Shown here: positions 9,571-23,734 of the stretch, piece after piece
Layout: the number at the start of each line of letters is the position of its first letter
Numbering within the stretch: the first letter of the stretch is position 1
Source: Numida meleagris
Taxonomy: Eukaryota > Chordata > Aves > Galliformes > Numididae
Assembly (NCBI RefSeq): GCF_002078875.1
Contig: NC_034410.1
Coordinates: forward strand, 38,096,145 to 38,160,144
Direction of reading: 5' to 3'
DNA: 64,000 bases
Position numbers and translations under genes: made by a program
Notes under the pieces: model-generated
Databases searched by the model: none
Told to the model about the DNA's origin: nothing
The model's input: the letters and a program-made list of their open reading frames with translations, nothing else

Positions 9571-12500
9571 AGCAAGGATTTTGTGAATTGGCTCAGTAAA
9601 GCTCACATAGCTTTACAGTAGCTATTGTATATTCCATAATAATGCTATGAACAGAAACAATGGCATTATACTTGAATTAGTTAGCTTGCCAGATGACTTC
9701 AGTCTTCTTTTGAATACATTGATTGACATTTCATTTTGCCCTGACAATAATAATGTGATTCTAGAAGGAGTCTTGAACTTTAAACATCAAAGAATTGCTC
9801 AATTCACCTCATTAGTCTTCAACCTTTCAAATACAATTGCAGAATACATTAAAGAATATTTTTGTACTAGGTGATCATAAAGCTGAAAATATTATTTCCA
9901 TGGATATTTGGTATTTTAATTATTTACTATCTCCTTTGCTTATGTTATTATCTGAAACTGAGAAAAACTTCATCACATGGTAAATTAACTAGAGCAACCG
10001 AATTTCATATCAACTCATACTTCTTTCCGTTGCCGTCAGTCTCAGAATGAGTAGCATAATAAAGGAAAAAATCTAAAAGCTTTTTCATCTTTTTTTTTTT
10101 TTAATATTTTACTGTGTGAAGTAACTGGCAGAAGGCATTATGATAACATCAGCCTTGGTTTGCCCTTTCTCTTCTCCTAGGAGTGGTGTTAAAACAGGTT
10201 GTTCCCCCTTTTCTCTTTGAGTTACCCCATGCAATTACGTCCTCATGTGGAGTGCTGCAGCTTGTTCTCTATATAATGATTTTCTGAGGAGTCCCAACTG
10301 TTTTTTTAGCTACACAAATTATCAAAAAGGCTTTTGGCTCCTGCATAACTGTTTTACCTTCTTATAACTTTCTCTCTTTTCTTTTCCTCCTTCTCCCCAG
10401 AACCCATGTGTTTAATGCCATCTTTTCCCTTAATACATAGTATCAGGAATATCTTGTGTTAACATTGTTGTTCATATTACTTTGAAAAGATTTTTGGAAA
10501 TACAAAAACAGCATGGCATGAATTTGCCATGGATCTCTTCTGCATCCACTGCTGTTCTCCTTAGTATGACTGTTTTTTAAGTAACTGATAGTTTTAAATC
10601 TTTCATTTTTTCATCCTTTTAACAAACCAGTTTCTTTTTGTAATACAAGGAACTGGCTAAAATTAATTTTTATCCACTGTGTAGGAGCAGTTTCCTTTGA
10701 GACACAGTAATCAAGATGTGCTCAGCCCTTCACTGATTAAAAAAATATCCACATGGTGAATTTGTAACTAGATTTTGTCCTACGAGGCAAAAACTACATT
10801 AGGTTTGATGATCTCCCTTGAAGTGAAGCAAGCCAATGGCAGAGTAGCCATGGATGTTAAAGGAAGTGGCTTTCATTAATTTTGTGGTGATGATCTGGAA
10901 GCACTTCTCAAATCCCCAAAAACTTTTGTTCTTCTTCAGCTACCACTGAATACTGGTTCTGCAGGAGAACCTCCACACAGAACAGTGATCCACGTTGCCA
11001 GATCCATCATCACTAACACAACTCACTATGTGGGTGACAGTCCTAAACACAGGCTTTATAAGAAAATCCTCAATTATGTATCAGCGAGTTGGCATTGTTC
11101 CCAGGAGAGGCCTTTCGTATGTTATATATCTGGGAAGGTGCATTGGTGGAATGCTAAATGGTTGGGAAATCCCCACTGTACCTCAGTTATACAATAACCT
11201 TCTGGCAGACACTTGTACCCCATTCTTCTGTACAGTGGTGACATAGTTGTAACTAAGCAGTTCAGGGTTTATTTCATCATTGATGTAATTTCTTTTAGAA
11301 GAATGACATATGTTTTGTTTGGAATGCTCTGAACAATACAAAATTATGTTTTCCGTAGCACAATGATTGCTAGTGACAGACTGGCAGTAAAAGGGCTATA
11401 TTCTATGGCTTGGTACTACTCTGATGTGGGAGGATGCTGGTTTTTGTCATCAAAGATTGGTCACATCACTTTCTTCTGCTGCATGGCAGGAGTAGAAGCA
11501 AAGCATGAAGATCTTTGGATGTTAAGGCAAAAACAAATACTTCACAACTGCATCTTCCACTGAGCCAAATGTTGCTACAGTGGGTTAGCACCTCTCTTGC
11601 TGGGTCTTCCAGAGTTAATCTGGTGATCTGCTGCTGAACTCTTTGGAGTTAACTGGGCCCCTTTGCAAGAAAACTTGGGTCTGGAGGAAGGAAGAGGCTT
11701 GCTTTTGGTTGAGCTTGGCCTGAGCTGGCTCATATACAGCATGACTTGCAGCAGATTGTGCTCTAATCCTGTGATCTAATCTGCTTAGGTCTTCCAAAAT
11801 CAGGACTTTGACAGACTATTGTAGGATCCCATTGCTTACTCTCTCATTTCTTGAAAATTTCTTTATTCAATAAGCTTCCTGTGTTGAATATTTTTATTAC
11901 AGCCATTAAGGAAAGCAGAGTCTTCATGGAAAAAAGGATGCTCAGCGAAAGAGTACATCCAGCAAACTCTCAAAGAAGTAGTATGGGACAGTGGTGGGGC
12001 ATAGCCCTGGGGTGTCTGTCCATCTTGTCCCAATTCTTGTTAGATGTCAACTTATGTCCACTGATGCAGGTGTGCAGAGAGAGCTCGGGGGGTCATGGGA
12101 GGCCAAGGCAAATGATATTTAGGATTTGGGCATATAGGAGGCTTAGAGGGATGCAGAGGCAAAGGAAAGACAAGTGAAACATGTCTGTAAGAAGGGCGTT
12201 TGTGGACACAGTTTGAATCAGTGGGCAATTCTGAATATTTTCTTTTAGAAAGGAAAGAACAAGCACAAATCCCTGCAGCCAGGCAGGACTTATGCAGGAG
12301 TTATACCCATATTTATTCTCACGGCTCAGATATTCAGCATGGCCACCAGAGGCAGGTAGATGGTAGCTACTATGCTCTTCATGATGACAATGCTCTGTGC
12401 CTTTCCTTGTTCATGATGAGAATCCAGATTTTCTTTGTCTTTTCAGGAAGAACATTTCACAGTCAAATCCTCTTGTCCAAGGATACCTCAACACCTGGCT

Positions 12501-12944
12501 TTTGCAAGCATTTCAAAAAATGAAATGCTGTTGAGGAGCAGTTTGTGAAAAAAAGATTATGTCAGTGTTGTCACTGGATTTGTGTGCACTGAGACATTTG
12601 ACAAAGTGACAAGTTTTGATTAGAGAACTAAAGCAGTGTGTAGAGAGGTCAGAGATGTGATGATGTTCAGTGCTCTCTCCAATACTCACTAGCACTTTGC
12701 CAAACCACAAGTGAAGTGCTTGCTTTCCCCCATTCAGTTTTACAAAGATAAATATTGTTTGAGTCCTTATTTCAAGCAATCTCAGTGTCATGCAGTGAAG
12801 CCCAGGACGTAAATTCCACTGTCACAGTCCAAAACTAAGTACACGTACAGAGTGGTGCAGGGGCTGAAGCCAAAACACTGCAAAATCCAGACAGCTTTGT
12901 GTATTTTTCCCTCCCTCTCCTCAAGTGTGCATCATATGTGCATT
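9571..12944. other. Non-coding stretch, no recognised feature
   Basis: No recognisable coding domain or repeat. A poly-T tract lies at about 10089-10102. Open frames near 11851-12523 have no family features and no convincing exon borders. Confidence 0.55.
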
Positions 12945-13022
12945 AAGTCCCTGTTCATTTCAGGGGAGTTGGACTAGATTGACCTTTAGAGGTGCCTTCC
13001 AACTCAAACGATTCTGTGATCG
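12945..13022 (+). mobile_element. CR1 3'-end fragment
   Basis: The text AAGTCCCTGTTCATTTCAGG, GTTGGACTAGATTGACCTTT and CCTTCCAACTCAAACGATTC is the CR1 3' end. It resembles the end of the copy at 15166, including the CCCTGTTCATT segment, so both likely belong to one subfamily. Confidence 0.88.
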
Positions 13023-15165
13023 CTCACACAAATATTAACAAACTTTTCCTAGATTAGAAGTTATGATATAGAACTGTATACTTTCAAGTGCATGCAACAG
13101 CATTGATTTGTAGCTCCTCATATAAAATCATTTTCATTTGCCTTTCTGTAGTCTGGGTCTCTTAGACAAAAGAACAAATATTCTTTAGGGTTTTTGTCTT
13201 CAAGTCATGTTTTCTTTTCTTTGACTCATGTCTGCAATCAAAAAGGGAAGCAAGCAACCACAGCAAAAATGACAACAAATGGTTCAGACTTCTCCAAAGT
13301 TGTTGCCAGATAAGTGTATACATAGAATTACATTTCAACATGATTTCAGCAATTTTCTGCATAATCCTCGGTATTAAACTGCATAATCAGTCTGTGTTTA
13401 CTGATGGTGATATTTTGGGAACTTACACCATCCTGAAACTAAGAGAATCCTGTCCCTGAGAGTATTCAGGCTTGTTGACAAGAAGAGAAAAATCTCTGCA
13501 TTAAGAAAAGTGAAACAAGACTTCAAGCAAAATTTGAAAGTGATTAGAGGGAACATATTTCTTGAATCTAGATAAGAACGGTTGCCAAGAGGTCTGTGGG
13601 ATGAAGAGAGAGTGATGGAAGAGAAGAACAAAATGAAGACAGCATCGATACTAATTTGGGTTTTGTTCTTCAGTCTCACCTGTATTTTTTTCAAGAAGGA
13701 AAAATAATCTGTCATGAAATGTAACGTGTTTCCAGCACAACAGTGCCCTAAAGCTCATTCTACCCCCTTACTCATTAAAAGTGCATGAAGAATGCAAATC
13801 CTTGAACTCAAAACTTACCGCCTCAGTAACTGAGGTAACGGGTTTTGTTTATAAGAATAGCATAGCACTCTGTGGCATAAATCTTCAGTTAATCCTTTGC
13901 TGCAACCTATGATGATAGACTGCTTGGCATTATCAGGTTCTGTTTTAGCTGTACCATATACACACTAAGTTAAAAGTGCTTCAGGCAGTTAAAATGACAT
14001 GTTTGAAATGTGGTGTTGTTTTTCATTCTTCATTCAATTGTACTAACGAGGGAAAAAGGTGAGGCAGAAAGAAGATCAGAGGAAACCCGCAAGGATTTTA
14101 AAATAGGTTTTGAAAGGCAATGTACTTTATTTACGTATTTTGCTTTTGCTTCTCCACTGTGTATGCATCTGATCACTTCATTTTCTGCCTCTGTGTGTGT
14201 GTGTAGGTAGACATATTTACCTAAGGCAGGCAAAATGGATGTTGGTGGGAGCAGTGCAGTGCTAGAGCTGCTCTAGATACAGATTAGACATAAAGGCTCA
14301 TTTTTGGTTGGCTAAATTTTGGTTTTTACCCTGGATTGAGGTAAGGTGCATAGGATGTCTCTGCGTGGCAGGTCTGGAGAAGTCAGGCTGCATCCCTGTT
14401 TACTCAGGCAACACCTGCACATGCACCACCCTCTTCTCCTATGTTATGGTACAGTGGTACCTAGGTGGGAAACCAGTGTAAGCTACTAAACAGGTCTTTT
14501 CATCTGGATAATCAGGATGACCAGGCATGCCATGCCATGCTCAGTGTTCGCCTTTGAGACACAACCACATATGTTTTGTTGGTTACATACAACCGTATAA
14601 TAGGTTTTGTTGTTAATCCTCATATGTGTCTGCAGAATTTAGCCACATGATGGGGAAACCTATGCCTTTCTTTGGGCTATTAAAGAAGCATGGACTATAG
14701 ATATTATTGAAGTAGACTGCTCAAGCAAATGTGTAATGTTAGGTGGGAAAAAAACTATTGAAAAGCTCTGTCTTTTGAAAGAGAACATGTATATGGAAAA
14801 TGATTCACAACATACCTTTCTTAGTGCTTAATTCCTAATGTGCAGCCTGAGACTGAATCCCACCAGCACTGAATGGGTGTTTATCATAAGAAAGATGCAC
14901 TCAGACATGCTGGGATATTTCTTGGTCCTGTTTTTGCTGTTTATATGACAACAAACAGAACTGTGTTTCTTTAGTTTATTGGTTCATTCTGTATCTTCTC
15001 AGCGAGGATTTCCTTTCCCACCTTCATCAATTTATTACTCTGTACTATCATCTAATTTTAGACTCTTCCTACACTTATTCAACAGATATACAGGCATATA
15101 TGCATGTTTTGTGTGCTGCACTGGGAAATACTGGTTTACCCTAACAAGAATATTTGCATACTGTA
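13023..15165. other. Non-coding stretch, short (GT)n only
   Basis: No gene or repeat family is recognised. A short (GT)n run lies near 14192-14204. AT-rich throughout. Confidence 0.55.
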
Positions 15166-15951
15166 GGCCCAGGAGAGCCTCGTGAGGTTCAACAAAGACA
15201 GGTGCAAGGTTTTGTCACAGCAATGCCCAGTATCAATACAAGCTGGGGGATGAAAGGACTGATCACAGCCCTGCTGAAAAGAACTTGGGAATACTGATGG
15301 ATGGCAAGCTGGACATGAGCCAGAAATGTGCCCTCAGCCCAGAAGGCCAACCATATCCTGCATCAAAAGAAGCGTGGCCAGCAGGACAAGGGAGGTGATC
15401 CTACTCCTCTGCTCTGCACTGGTGAGACCTCACCTGGAGTACTGCATCCAGATGTGGAGTCCTCAGTACAGAAGAGGCTGTTGGAGCACATCCAGAGGAG
15501 GGCCACAAAAAATGAACCCAGAGATGAGCACCTCTCCTACAAGGGTGGGCTGAGAGAGCTGGGGCTGTTCAGCCTGGAGAAGAGAAGGCTCCAGGGAGGC
15601 CTGAGAGTGGCCTTTCAGTATCTGAAGGGAAGCTACAAGAAAGAAGGGGACAGACTCTTTTGCAGAGTCTGTGGTGATAGGACAAGGGGAAATGGTTTCA
15701 AACTAAAACAGGGGAGATTTAGACTGGATATTAAAAAAAAGTTTCTTACAGTGGGGATAGTGAGGCACTGGCACACATTGCCCAGATGGACAGTGGATGC
15801 CCCATCCCTGGAGACATTCAAGGTCAGGCTGCATGGGACTCTGAGCAACCTGATCTGGCTGTAAGATGTCCCTGTTCATTGCAGGGGGGTTGAACTAGAT
15901 GACCTTTAAAGGTCCCTTCCAACTTGAACAATTCTATGATTCTATTCTATG
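15166..15951 (+). mobile_element. CR1 LINE 3' fragment (C-terminal ORF2 and 3' UTR)
   Basis: The fragment starts within ORF2 downstream of the reverse-transcriptase active site (GGCCCAGGAGAGCCTCGTGAG) and runs to the 3' tail. Frames 15328-15864 encode the CR1 C-terminus: [52 protein letters not shown] and LPRWTVDAPSLETFK. Small indels move the frame, so no protein is made. The end has GTTGAACTAGATGACC, CCCTTCCAACTTGAAC and ATTCTATGATTCTATTCTAT. Confidence 0.93.
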
Positions 15952-15960
15952 GCAAGCCTT

Positions 15961-15988
15961 AAAAACAAAACAAAACAAAACAAAAAAA
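15961..15988 (+). repeat. (AAAAC)n simple repeat
   Basis: Four to five AAAAC units, then A-rich sequence, lie just after a CR1 3' end. It is a low-complexity tract. Confidence 0.85.
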
Positions 15989-17762
15989 CCTGAAGGCCCT
16001 GAAGAACATATGCCAGATGTTTTTCATTCAACCACTTTAAAACAGTACTGGTACCGAAATGTCCTGAAGGGATGGCTGTAGAGAGACAACTCCTCAGTAT
16101 TACAGTACAATGATGGCAGTTCCTATGACACTTTGGGCTGATTACTACTGTGTAACATTTTGGAATATGACAAGAGAAACACAGTGGCTATAGCTTTCTC
16201 ATACTGTCAGAAGGTAATGGTTATGTTTCCTGCAATGTGGGCTTCTCAAGCTATTCCATGAAGATTGTACCAAGGAGGAAGTGCTGGCATTACCTCAGAG
16301 AAAATTAACTAACAGAGCCGCAACCATCATCCTCAGGGTGCTATTTCTGGCATATAGCATTCATCCCTGGAATGTCCAGCAGGTATTGAAGTGCTGAGGC
16401 ATGTTATGTTTTCAGGCAGCTGTGAAGATAAACTGGTTGCAAGCGCTGTTTTTTGAGGCAAGTGCCCCCAGGTCAGGAGATTAAATACTAGTCTTCTAGT
16501 TTGTTGGATATGCTCTGCAAGTAAAACAGATTTTTTAAAACTGCTGATGTGTCTTCCACTGAAAAACAAATCTGCATTGAAAAATCATTTCTAGATTAAC
16601 CCTCAGATTTTATCTGCATGTGTTTTTTTCGTTTGTTTTTGCCAAACTGATGCAGTGTGCTCTGAGGCATTTCATTTTACCTTTAGTATTTCTTTGAAAG
16701 ATAAACTCTAGAATTGTGTGAGTGATTTCAGGAAGATTTTATTTTCTTTCAGCATTTTTTTCTCTCTGTTAGGTTTGGCTAATCACAGGTATGGGTTTAG
16801 TGCTCTTTTTCTCCCCAAGGAGCAGGCAGAACAGTACATACAATTAACACCTGCAATCATAATTACAGTATATCCCACCCTCATTTCTCTCTCGTAAGTG
16901 ATAATTCTTTTCTTTCACCCTTTATCTTCCTCAGACCATTAGCACTGTGGTACAACAATATTTCTTTGCTTTGTGTTTTTACTGCACTAGAATAATGAAA
17001 TACTGATCTGTCTTATAGTTTCTGGGAAAAACTGAACCACAGTGAACTGTGTATTGCAGGATCATACCATGTTGTGTGTTGCAAGAAAAGGATGTGTTGC
17101 CAGCTAGCAATAAAGCTGCCAGATAGACATTATTTTGCTCATTCAAGAAATGGAAAAAGAAAGATTTTTGTTGTTCAAAAGGCTCTATCTTTCTTTTGCA
17201 TTACTTTTTTTTTTCCTTTTTTTTTTTTTTTTTAATTTGTTTGAAGTGATTCCTGAAGCAATATCTGGATTTCTAATACAATGACCATATCATTTCTAAG
17301 CACCTGGCTATGTTCTCATTCGCTTACTCCCGTTCAGCTTTTCTCACCTTTCTGTTCCTTTCCCAGTGTGAGCGATGCTGACAGAGCCACCACGGCACTC
17401 CAGTCCCTGATAACCTAACTAGCACAGTATCCATCAGGGAGCTCATTAAATGGCTAGCTGTCAAAAGTCCCCTTGTGCCATCTGTATTTGGTGCCATGAC
17501 ATATACTGATTGATTTAGTTTAAATAATATCTTTTTTTCTCAGAAAAATATAGTTAGTTGAATAACAGACACAGTCCTTAGGAGTTTCTCCTCCAGGAGA
17601 TTCATTCATAAATCCTACTCTTAGCAGGCAGAAAAAGCTGATGAGTGATAATCTGGGGTAGTTCATGCATCCACGATCCTTGGCAAGCTGGAAGGAGGCC
17701 ACCTTTACAACTTTTGATCCCCTTTGTCACCCTGGAGAAAGGGTGAGAAGATGTTGTTTACA
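15989..17762. other. Non-coding stretch with poly-T tract
   Basis: No recognisable gene or repeat family. A T-rich tract lies at 17206-17235. Confidence 0.55.
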
Positions 17763-17874
17763 AGAAACATGTAGATGTGGCACCAACTGACATGGGTTGG
17801 TGGACATGACGGTGATGGGTTGATAGTTGGACTAGATGATCTTAGTTGTCTCTTCCAACCTTAATGATTGTATG
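17763..17874 (+). mobile_element. CR1 3'-end fragment
   Basis: Matches the end of CR1 ORF2 and the 3' UTR: GAAACATGTAGATGTGGCAC, GTTGGACTAGATGATCTTAG and TCTTCCAACCTTAATGATTG. The octamer tail is reduced to one degenerate copy. Confidence 0.85.
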
Positions 17875-20800
17875 TTAATGAAAGCTGTTTGTTCTCACCA
17901 CCCCACCTGGATAGAGGAACAAGGGTGAATGAGCAGTGGGGTGGGAGCCTTTCTCTTCACATTCCTTCCTGCTGTCTTGGCTGTGTGGAAAGAAGAGTAC
18001 AGTGAGATAGTGGGAGAGATGATATGATAATGGTCTCCATCATGTGTGTACTTACACCTTTGTCCTATGACTAGTGGATGTACTTATTGATAAACTACAT
18101 TTGTCCTATATCTGAAGTATTCCCATGCCACTGCCAGGAGTGAAAGACATATTCACTACTGAATTAGCATTATCAACCCCATACCATATTCAGTCTTTTA
18201 AGTTATAACAGAAAATGTCTGTTCTGGAAGAAAAAAATTGATTTTTTTGCTGCTTATTTAGGCAGGAAAAGATGAAAGCCATAAGAGGATCAGTGAATTC
18301 TGGCATCTAATGACATTAGGTTCCTTTGAAAAGAGCTTAGGCATGCAGTCTCACAGGTCTTTGAATTTTACAGGAAATACTTGCCATGGTGTCAGGTGTC
18401 ACACTCATGCTTCAATATTGTTGTTTATCATTTTTTCTGCTTGTTCAGTTTGTGTATGTAGTTTTATGTATTTTTATATGAGTATTTGTGTGCTTAATCT
18501 GAGATCATTTGAAGATGAAATGTAGCGAAACATGACTGGATTCTGCTGCGGATATCTTCTTTTTCTGCAAGGAAAATTACTAAGCACAATATATAAAAAT
18601 ACCTAGAGGTCTTGAATGTCACTTTTGCAGGAATCACTGAATGCTGCAGATGAAGTCTTTGATCTTTGAGAGGCTCCTTCAACTAAGCTCTAATGAATAT
18701 GTTACCTAACTGTCCTTCAAGGAAGACCGTGATTATTACTTAGTTGCATAACATTTCACAAACTTGAAATGATGCTATTCTTCGCCAGAAATGTTTGTTC
18801 TTTTCGGTTGCTGGCTCTGATCTGTAGTGAAGCAGCATCTTCTGGCTGCAGGAGTAAAAAAAGTGCTTTATTAACTTTTCTTTCTGAATTACTAGTGATG
18901 GGCTCCCTATTAGATGTTATAGATTGACCTGAAGAGCAGAGAAGATGGAGTACACTGTTTGACCTGGCTGTGGGAAATGCAGATCTGTAAAAGCTGTGGA
19001 AATCCTCAAACTTTAACTACCCAGTGATATATTTTCCCCTGGCAGTATCTGAGTGGAATGAGATGAGTATCAGCAGGAAGTATGTAGTGCTCACCCTTAG
19101 CAGAAGCACAAGAGACCTGTGAAGCTCTCCTAAACCAAAAAAAAAATTCCTTCCACTCAGGCTTCCAGATCAATGCAGAGTCCTCACAGAGTCTGGAGAA
19201 ATCCATGAAATCCATGACCACAGTGGTTCCTTCACTGAGCTTTGTGCAACTACCAGTGTGATATAACACAGAGTAAGAAAACCTGCCCATAACTGTCGAC
19301 ATTTATCAAAATGGAGTGGTTTTCTTGAAACATTTTTTGGGGAGAGGAATCAGCATACCAAGAAACATACAAAATTGTATGTTCATGAGGCAATTTCTGG
19401 TTAGTTTCATACATAGTTATAGGCCTTATTTCTTGACACTGCCTTTCTTGAGTTGGGACACTCTGTAACTATTCTTCCCAGACTGTTCAATTCACTTTGG
19501 CTGATGATCAGCATTGCCTGTGACAGAACAGATTTTCTCACAAAAAAGAAAAACATTTTTATAAAATTTTTCCACTGATGATTTAGTATGTTGTCTTTAA
19601 TGCTTTCCAAAACACTTTAAATGTACGTTTTAAAGCAACTTCAAGGCAAAACAGGGAATGCAAGAACCGTGCTACTTATGAGATTTACACTTCAGTTTGC
19701 TGTCAGCCAGACAGATTGGTGACTTACAGGTGAGAGAGATTAAAAGAGAAATAATGAATCACGGGGGCAGTGCCCATTTGAAATGCCTCCAAAAACTCAA
19801 GTAGTTTTCTTAACAGCCATCTATTCAGGGCCTCAGCCTGCAGCTCCCACTCTGCACATTTTACGTCATCTTACTTGCTCATGAGGAACAAAGAGCTTGG
19901 CTTAGCAGATTTGTCACCAGCACTGCACCTCCATTTTCTTCCAGATAGGAATAAATCCTAAAAGAGAGCAACAAAATGTTCTTACACATCATATGGCAAA
20001 TGATGGCCCAAAGTCAGGGTGTGATATTTACTAACCAGAAGGGAAACGCATATGTGTGCACACCCATGCAGAGAGAAGAGGAAATAGTTATATTATTTGT
20101 ATTTCCCTAGTAATTAAAGATTAAAACTCGGATCCTGATTTGGCAGCTGTCTATCTAGCCCATCTCCTGTAAAGATTTTACCACCCTTGGGAACATGTAC
20201 TGGGCGCATCTAATGCTCAGTGATTGTTAAATACTGCAAACAACAGAAAAACAAGATTTCATCCTAAAAATTGCATTTGGATAATGATCTTAATTTTAAA
20301 AACAGCTGCCTCAGACACAGGCTAGAGATCTTCATGTGTATTAGCTGTCTAGAAACCCTCACAGTCTGTCTTCTAACATCTCTGGATGTGTACATGCTGC
20401 CATTATGAGCATTACTGGCTTTGGTGTGGCTGCCTTAGGGGCAGCACCATAGGGTCCTCCCACCACTGGATCTTCATTGTGGTCTGTTGGCTCACTTTAA
20501 AGTCGAGGGGACATCTGCAAGATAATTTCCTTTTTAAAAAAGCCTCTCAGCATATTTTGCTATAGGAAATAGCAGGGAAAAGGCATGAAGGAATTGAATT
20601 GCCCCACAGGCAGCTACTTGGGTGTTACTCTACACAGGTCTGGACCTCAATATTAGATACCAATTAACTGGCAGTGTATGCAAAGTCTTTCTGGCAGTTT
20701 GCAGAAGAGCTAGAAGCTCTGTGCTTTGTATTGGTTACTATCCCTCATTGCTGACTTTGTTTAATCCAGCTCAGCTCCTTAGCTGCTAGTACTTTTTCCT

Positions 20801-22636
20801 GAAACTTTCTTCTGCCTCACAAGCGTGCTAATGGCATCTGCTCCTAATTTAGTTTAATGATTCCACATTTGCTCTGCCCAGTCCTTTCCTGGAGTCAACC
20901 CTGTTGCTCTGATGCCTGTTTTTATGGCCGTGATCCTGGACCAAGTTCCCAACAATTTTACTCTTCGGGCTGATGCTTTTGTGACTTTTTAGCTCCTCAT
21001 CTTGAACTGTCTTGACTGTGGCCCCTGCCACTTTCTTCAACCTTATATCCAGTGCAGCCTACAAAATAGCTTTGTTGCTTTGTCCCAGTAAAAACTGAAA
21101 TTATCTTTCTATAGTTGTTCCATAATCAATGTTTCTTGTGCCTTCCTCCATTACAGAAACTGCTATTTGCTGGTAATAAGCTGCAGACAGAGCACTGCAC
21201 ATCGATCAGTTATAGCAACGTCTTCATTCTTGCTTTGCGTGGCTAGTAACTGCTTGAAGTCAGATATAGAAATAATGAAATCACAGCTAATAAACCAACA
21301 ATATTATTTATCTAAAAATCCCTTTAAAAATTGTTATCCCATTGAAGATGAAAGTAACTCAGGAGTTAGTACCAGTAAGACTGGAATGACTTCAGATTAT
21401 AGCATGTAACTCTCTATATTCATGATTTTTTCTTGATTTTGCACTTCATATGCAAGATGATTCATAGCTTTGTATTCGACTGTATAAAACAAATATTTGT
21501 TGTACTAGAAATACTGGCTCTGAAAGTGTCTGACAGTCTGTTTCTCTGCCACGATGTTCTTTCTTTAAAAAAAAGATGACAAACTTCTACAAGTGATTTT
21601 TGTGAGCTTTGTTAGCATACACCTCATTTTAAATTTAGATTTTTATTGTCGTGGGATCAAATCCTGCTGCTCTTATTCAGTCAAAGCTGCCATGGATTTC
21701 AGCAGAAGCATTGCCTAAGTAAGGTGTGAACATCAGGAAGGTTAGTCCAGACTTTTGCCCATATATGATATTTAAGAATTCACAGACATCCAACTGTGTT
21801 GCTTATCACTTTCTGTTCATCACATCTGGGGAGATAATTTTATTGACATTGCCCTGGGTATCTAGGAACACTGAGCTGTGTCATGGGGTCTTCTGTCTTA
21901 CTTCACTGACAACCATGGAACAATCATACCCTAAGGTGACACTGTAGGCAACAGAAGCTACAAACTGCTCCACAACATTATATCATAATCTTAAGGCCTT
22001 CATACAGGAAAAAAAAAAGCAGCCAACAAAACACAAAATCAATAGTAGGCCGTAGGAAGATTGTAGGCAAGGTCAAGAGTAGCAACTGCTGAAACTTTGC
22101 TCTAAGTTTGCCAGTTTTATTGCTAGTTGCAGGTGGGAATAGTTAGATCATGCAAAATGCTTCTGCACTTCACACCCTGAATGTTTTTATGGTGCGTGTT
22201 TGAACTCACCTTTGTCACTTAACATGATTCTTGAAGGACAAAGCTGTCCTTCAGGCCCAATTTGCACAACTTCTATCCTACTGTATTTTTAATAAATTTC
22301 AGGGCAATATCCAGGTTATTGATAAAACTGGAAGTGTCAATTATCTGTAGATCTGTCCTTTTCCTGTAAGCATTATAGTATTTTATACTATTCTAACTAT
22401 TTAATAGAATTGGCTTACAGATATTAGAGATTTACAAATTTCATCCCAGTGAAAACTTTGGTATGTTGCAAGAGGACAGCTTAAGGTTACAGTTCATGTA
22501 CTATTTATTTATTTCTTGCAGGCACGCTTAGGTTAGCCCACTTCACCCACAGAAGAGTATGGGAGGTAGCAGCTCCATTGCTATAGGCAACCAGAATTCT
22601 GAAATAACAAAATAGTGATACAAATGTCATGTTTTC
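17875..22636. other. Non-coding stretch, no recognised feature
   Basis: Nearly 4.8 kb with no recognisable exon, RNA gene or repeat family. Frames near 19006-19302 and 20849-21040 (minus) have no domains, signal peptides or splice context that I can support. Confidence 0.55.
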
Positions 22637-23734
22637 CTGGAGAAGCTGGCAGCCCATGGCTTGGACAGATACATTCTTTGCTAGGTAAAGAATTGGCTGG
22701 AGGGCTGAACCCAGAGAGTGGTGGTGAATGGAATTAAATCCAGCTGGTGAACAGTCATGAGTGGTTTTCCCCAGGAGTCAGTACTGGGGCTTGTCTTGTT
22801 CAATATCTTTATTGATGACCTGGATTGAGTGCACCCTCAGTAAGTTTGCAGATGACACCAAGTTGGCCGGAAGTGTCTATCTACCTGGGGGTAGCAAGGC
22901 CCTACAGAGAGATCTGGACAAGCTGGATCTCTGGGCTGAAGCCAGTGGGATGAGTTTCAACAAGACCAAGTGCCGGGTCCTGCACTTTGGCCACAACAAC
23001 CTCAGGCAACACTACAGGCTTGGGGCAGAGTGGCTGGAAGACTGTAGAGGAAACGGACCTGGGGGTATTGGTCAATGCTCTGCTGAACATGAATCAGCAG
23101 TGTGCCCAAGGGGCCAGGAAGGCCAATGGCATCCTGGTTTGTATCAGAAATAGTGTTTCCAGAAGGAGCATGGAAGTGATCATCCCTCTGGTGAGGCTGC
23201 ACCTCAAGTACCGTGTTCAGTTTTGGGCTCCTCACTACAAGAAAGACATTGAGGTCCTGGAGTGCGTTCAGAGAAGGGCAACAAAGCCAGTGAGAGGTCT
23301 GGAGCACAAGTCTTATGGGGAGAAGCTGAGGGAGCTGGAATTGTTCAGTCTGGAGAAAAGAAGGCTCAGGGGTGACCTTATCATTCTCTACAGCTACCTG
23401 AAGGGAGGTTGTGGTGAGGTGGAGGTTGGCCTCTTCTCCTGTGTAACCAGTGATAAGACTAGAGGGAATGGCCTCAAGTTGTGCTAGGGGAGATTCAAGG
23501 TGAATGTTAGGAACTAATTCTTCTCTGAGAGAGTGGTCAGGCATGAACGGGCTGCTCAGGAAGGTGGTGGAGTCACTGACCCTGGAAGCATTCAAGAAAC
23601 GTTTAGATGTTGTACTGAGGGACATGGTTTAGTGAGGTATAGTGGGAAATATTAGTGACAGGCAGACAGTTGGACTGGGATGATCTTGGAGGTCTTTTCC
23701 AGTCTTGCTAATTCTGTGATTCTATGATTCTATG
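22637..23734 (+). mobile_element. CR1 LINE 3' fragment, about 1.1 kb (RT palm to 3' tail)
   Basis: This is the longest recent CR1 on the plus strand. It begins in the reverse-transcriptase domain (GAAGCTGGCAGCCCATGGC), passes [13 protein letters not shown] sequence and the catalytic FADD block (22845-22856, intact). It continues through [12 protein letters not shown] and RREQ-type C-terminal blocks ([29 protein letters not shown]). The end has CTTTTCCAGTCTTGC and ATTCTGTGATTCTATGATTC. A 7-base loss before GAGTGCACCCTCAG and later indels break the frame. It is the best local template for the gapped copy at 7030. Confidence 0.94.
22770..23487 (+). pseudogene. CR1 ORF2 remnant: reverse transcriptase palm/thumb and C-terminus
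   Basis: The frame-shifted coding remnant inside the CR1 has [38 protein letters not shown], then [20 protein letters not shown] and [20 protein letters not shown]. The FADD metal-binding pair is intact, unlike in the copy at 7030. At least two frameshifts separate these blocks, so it cannot encode a working enzyme. Confidence 0.85.

Noticed and set aside
23002..23625. 207-codon minus-strand frame opposite the CR1
   Set aside because: It is the antisense of CR1 ORF2; the recognisable reverse-transcriptase text is on the plus strand.
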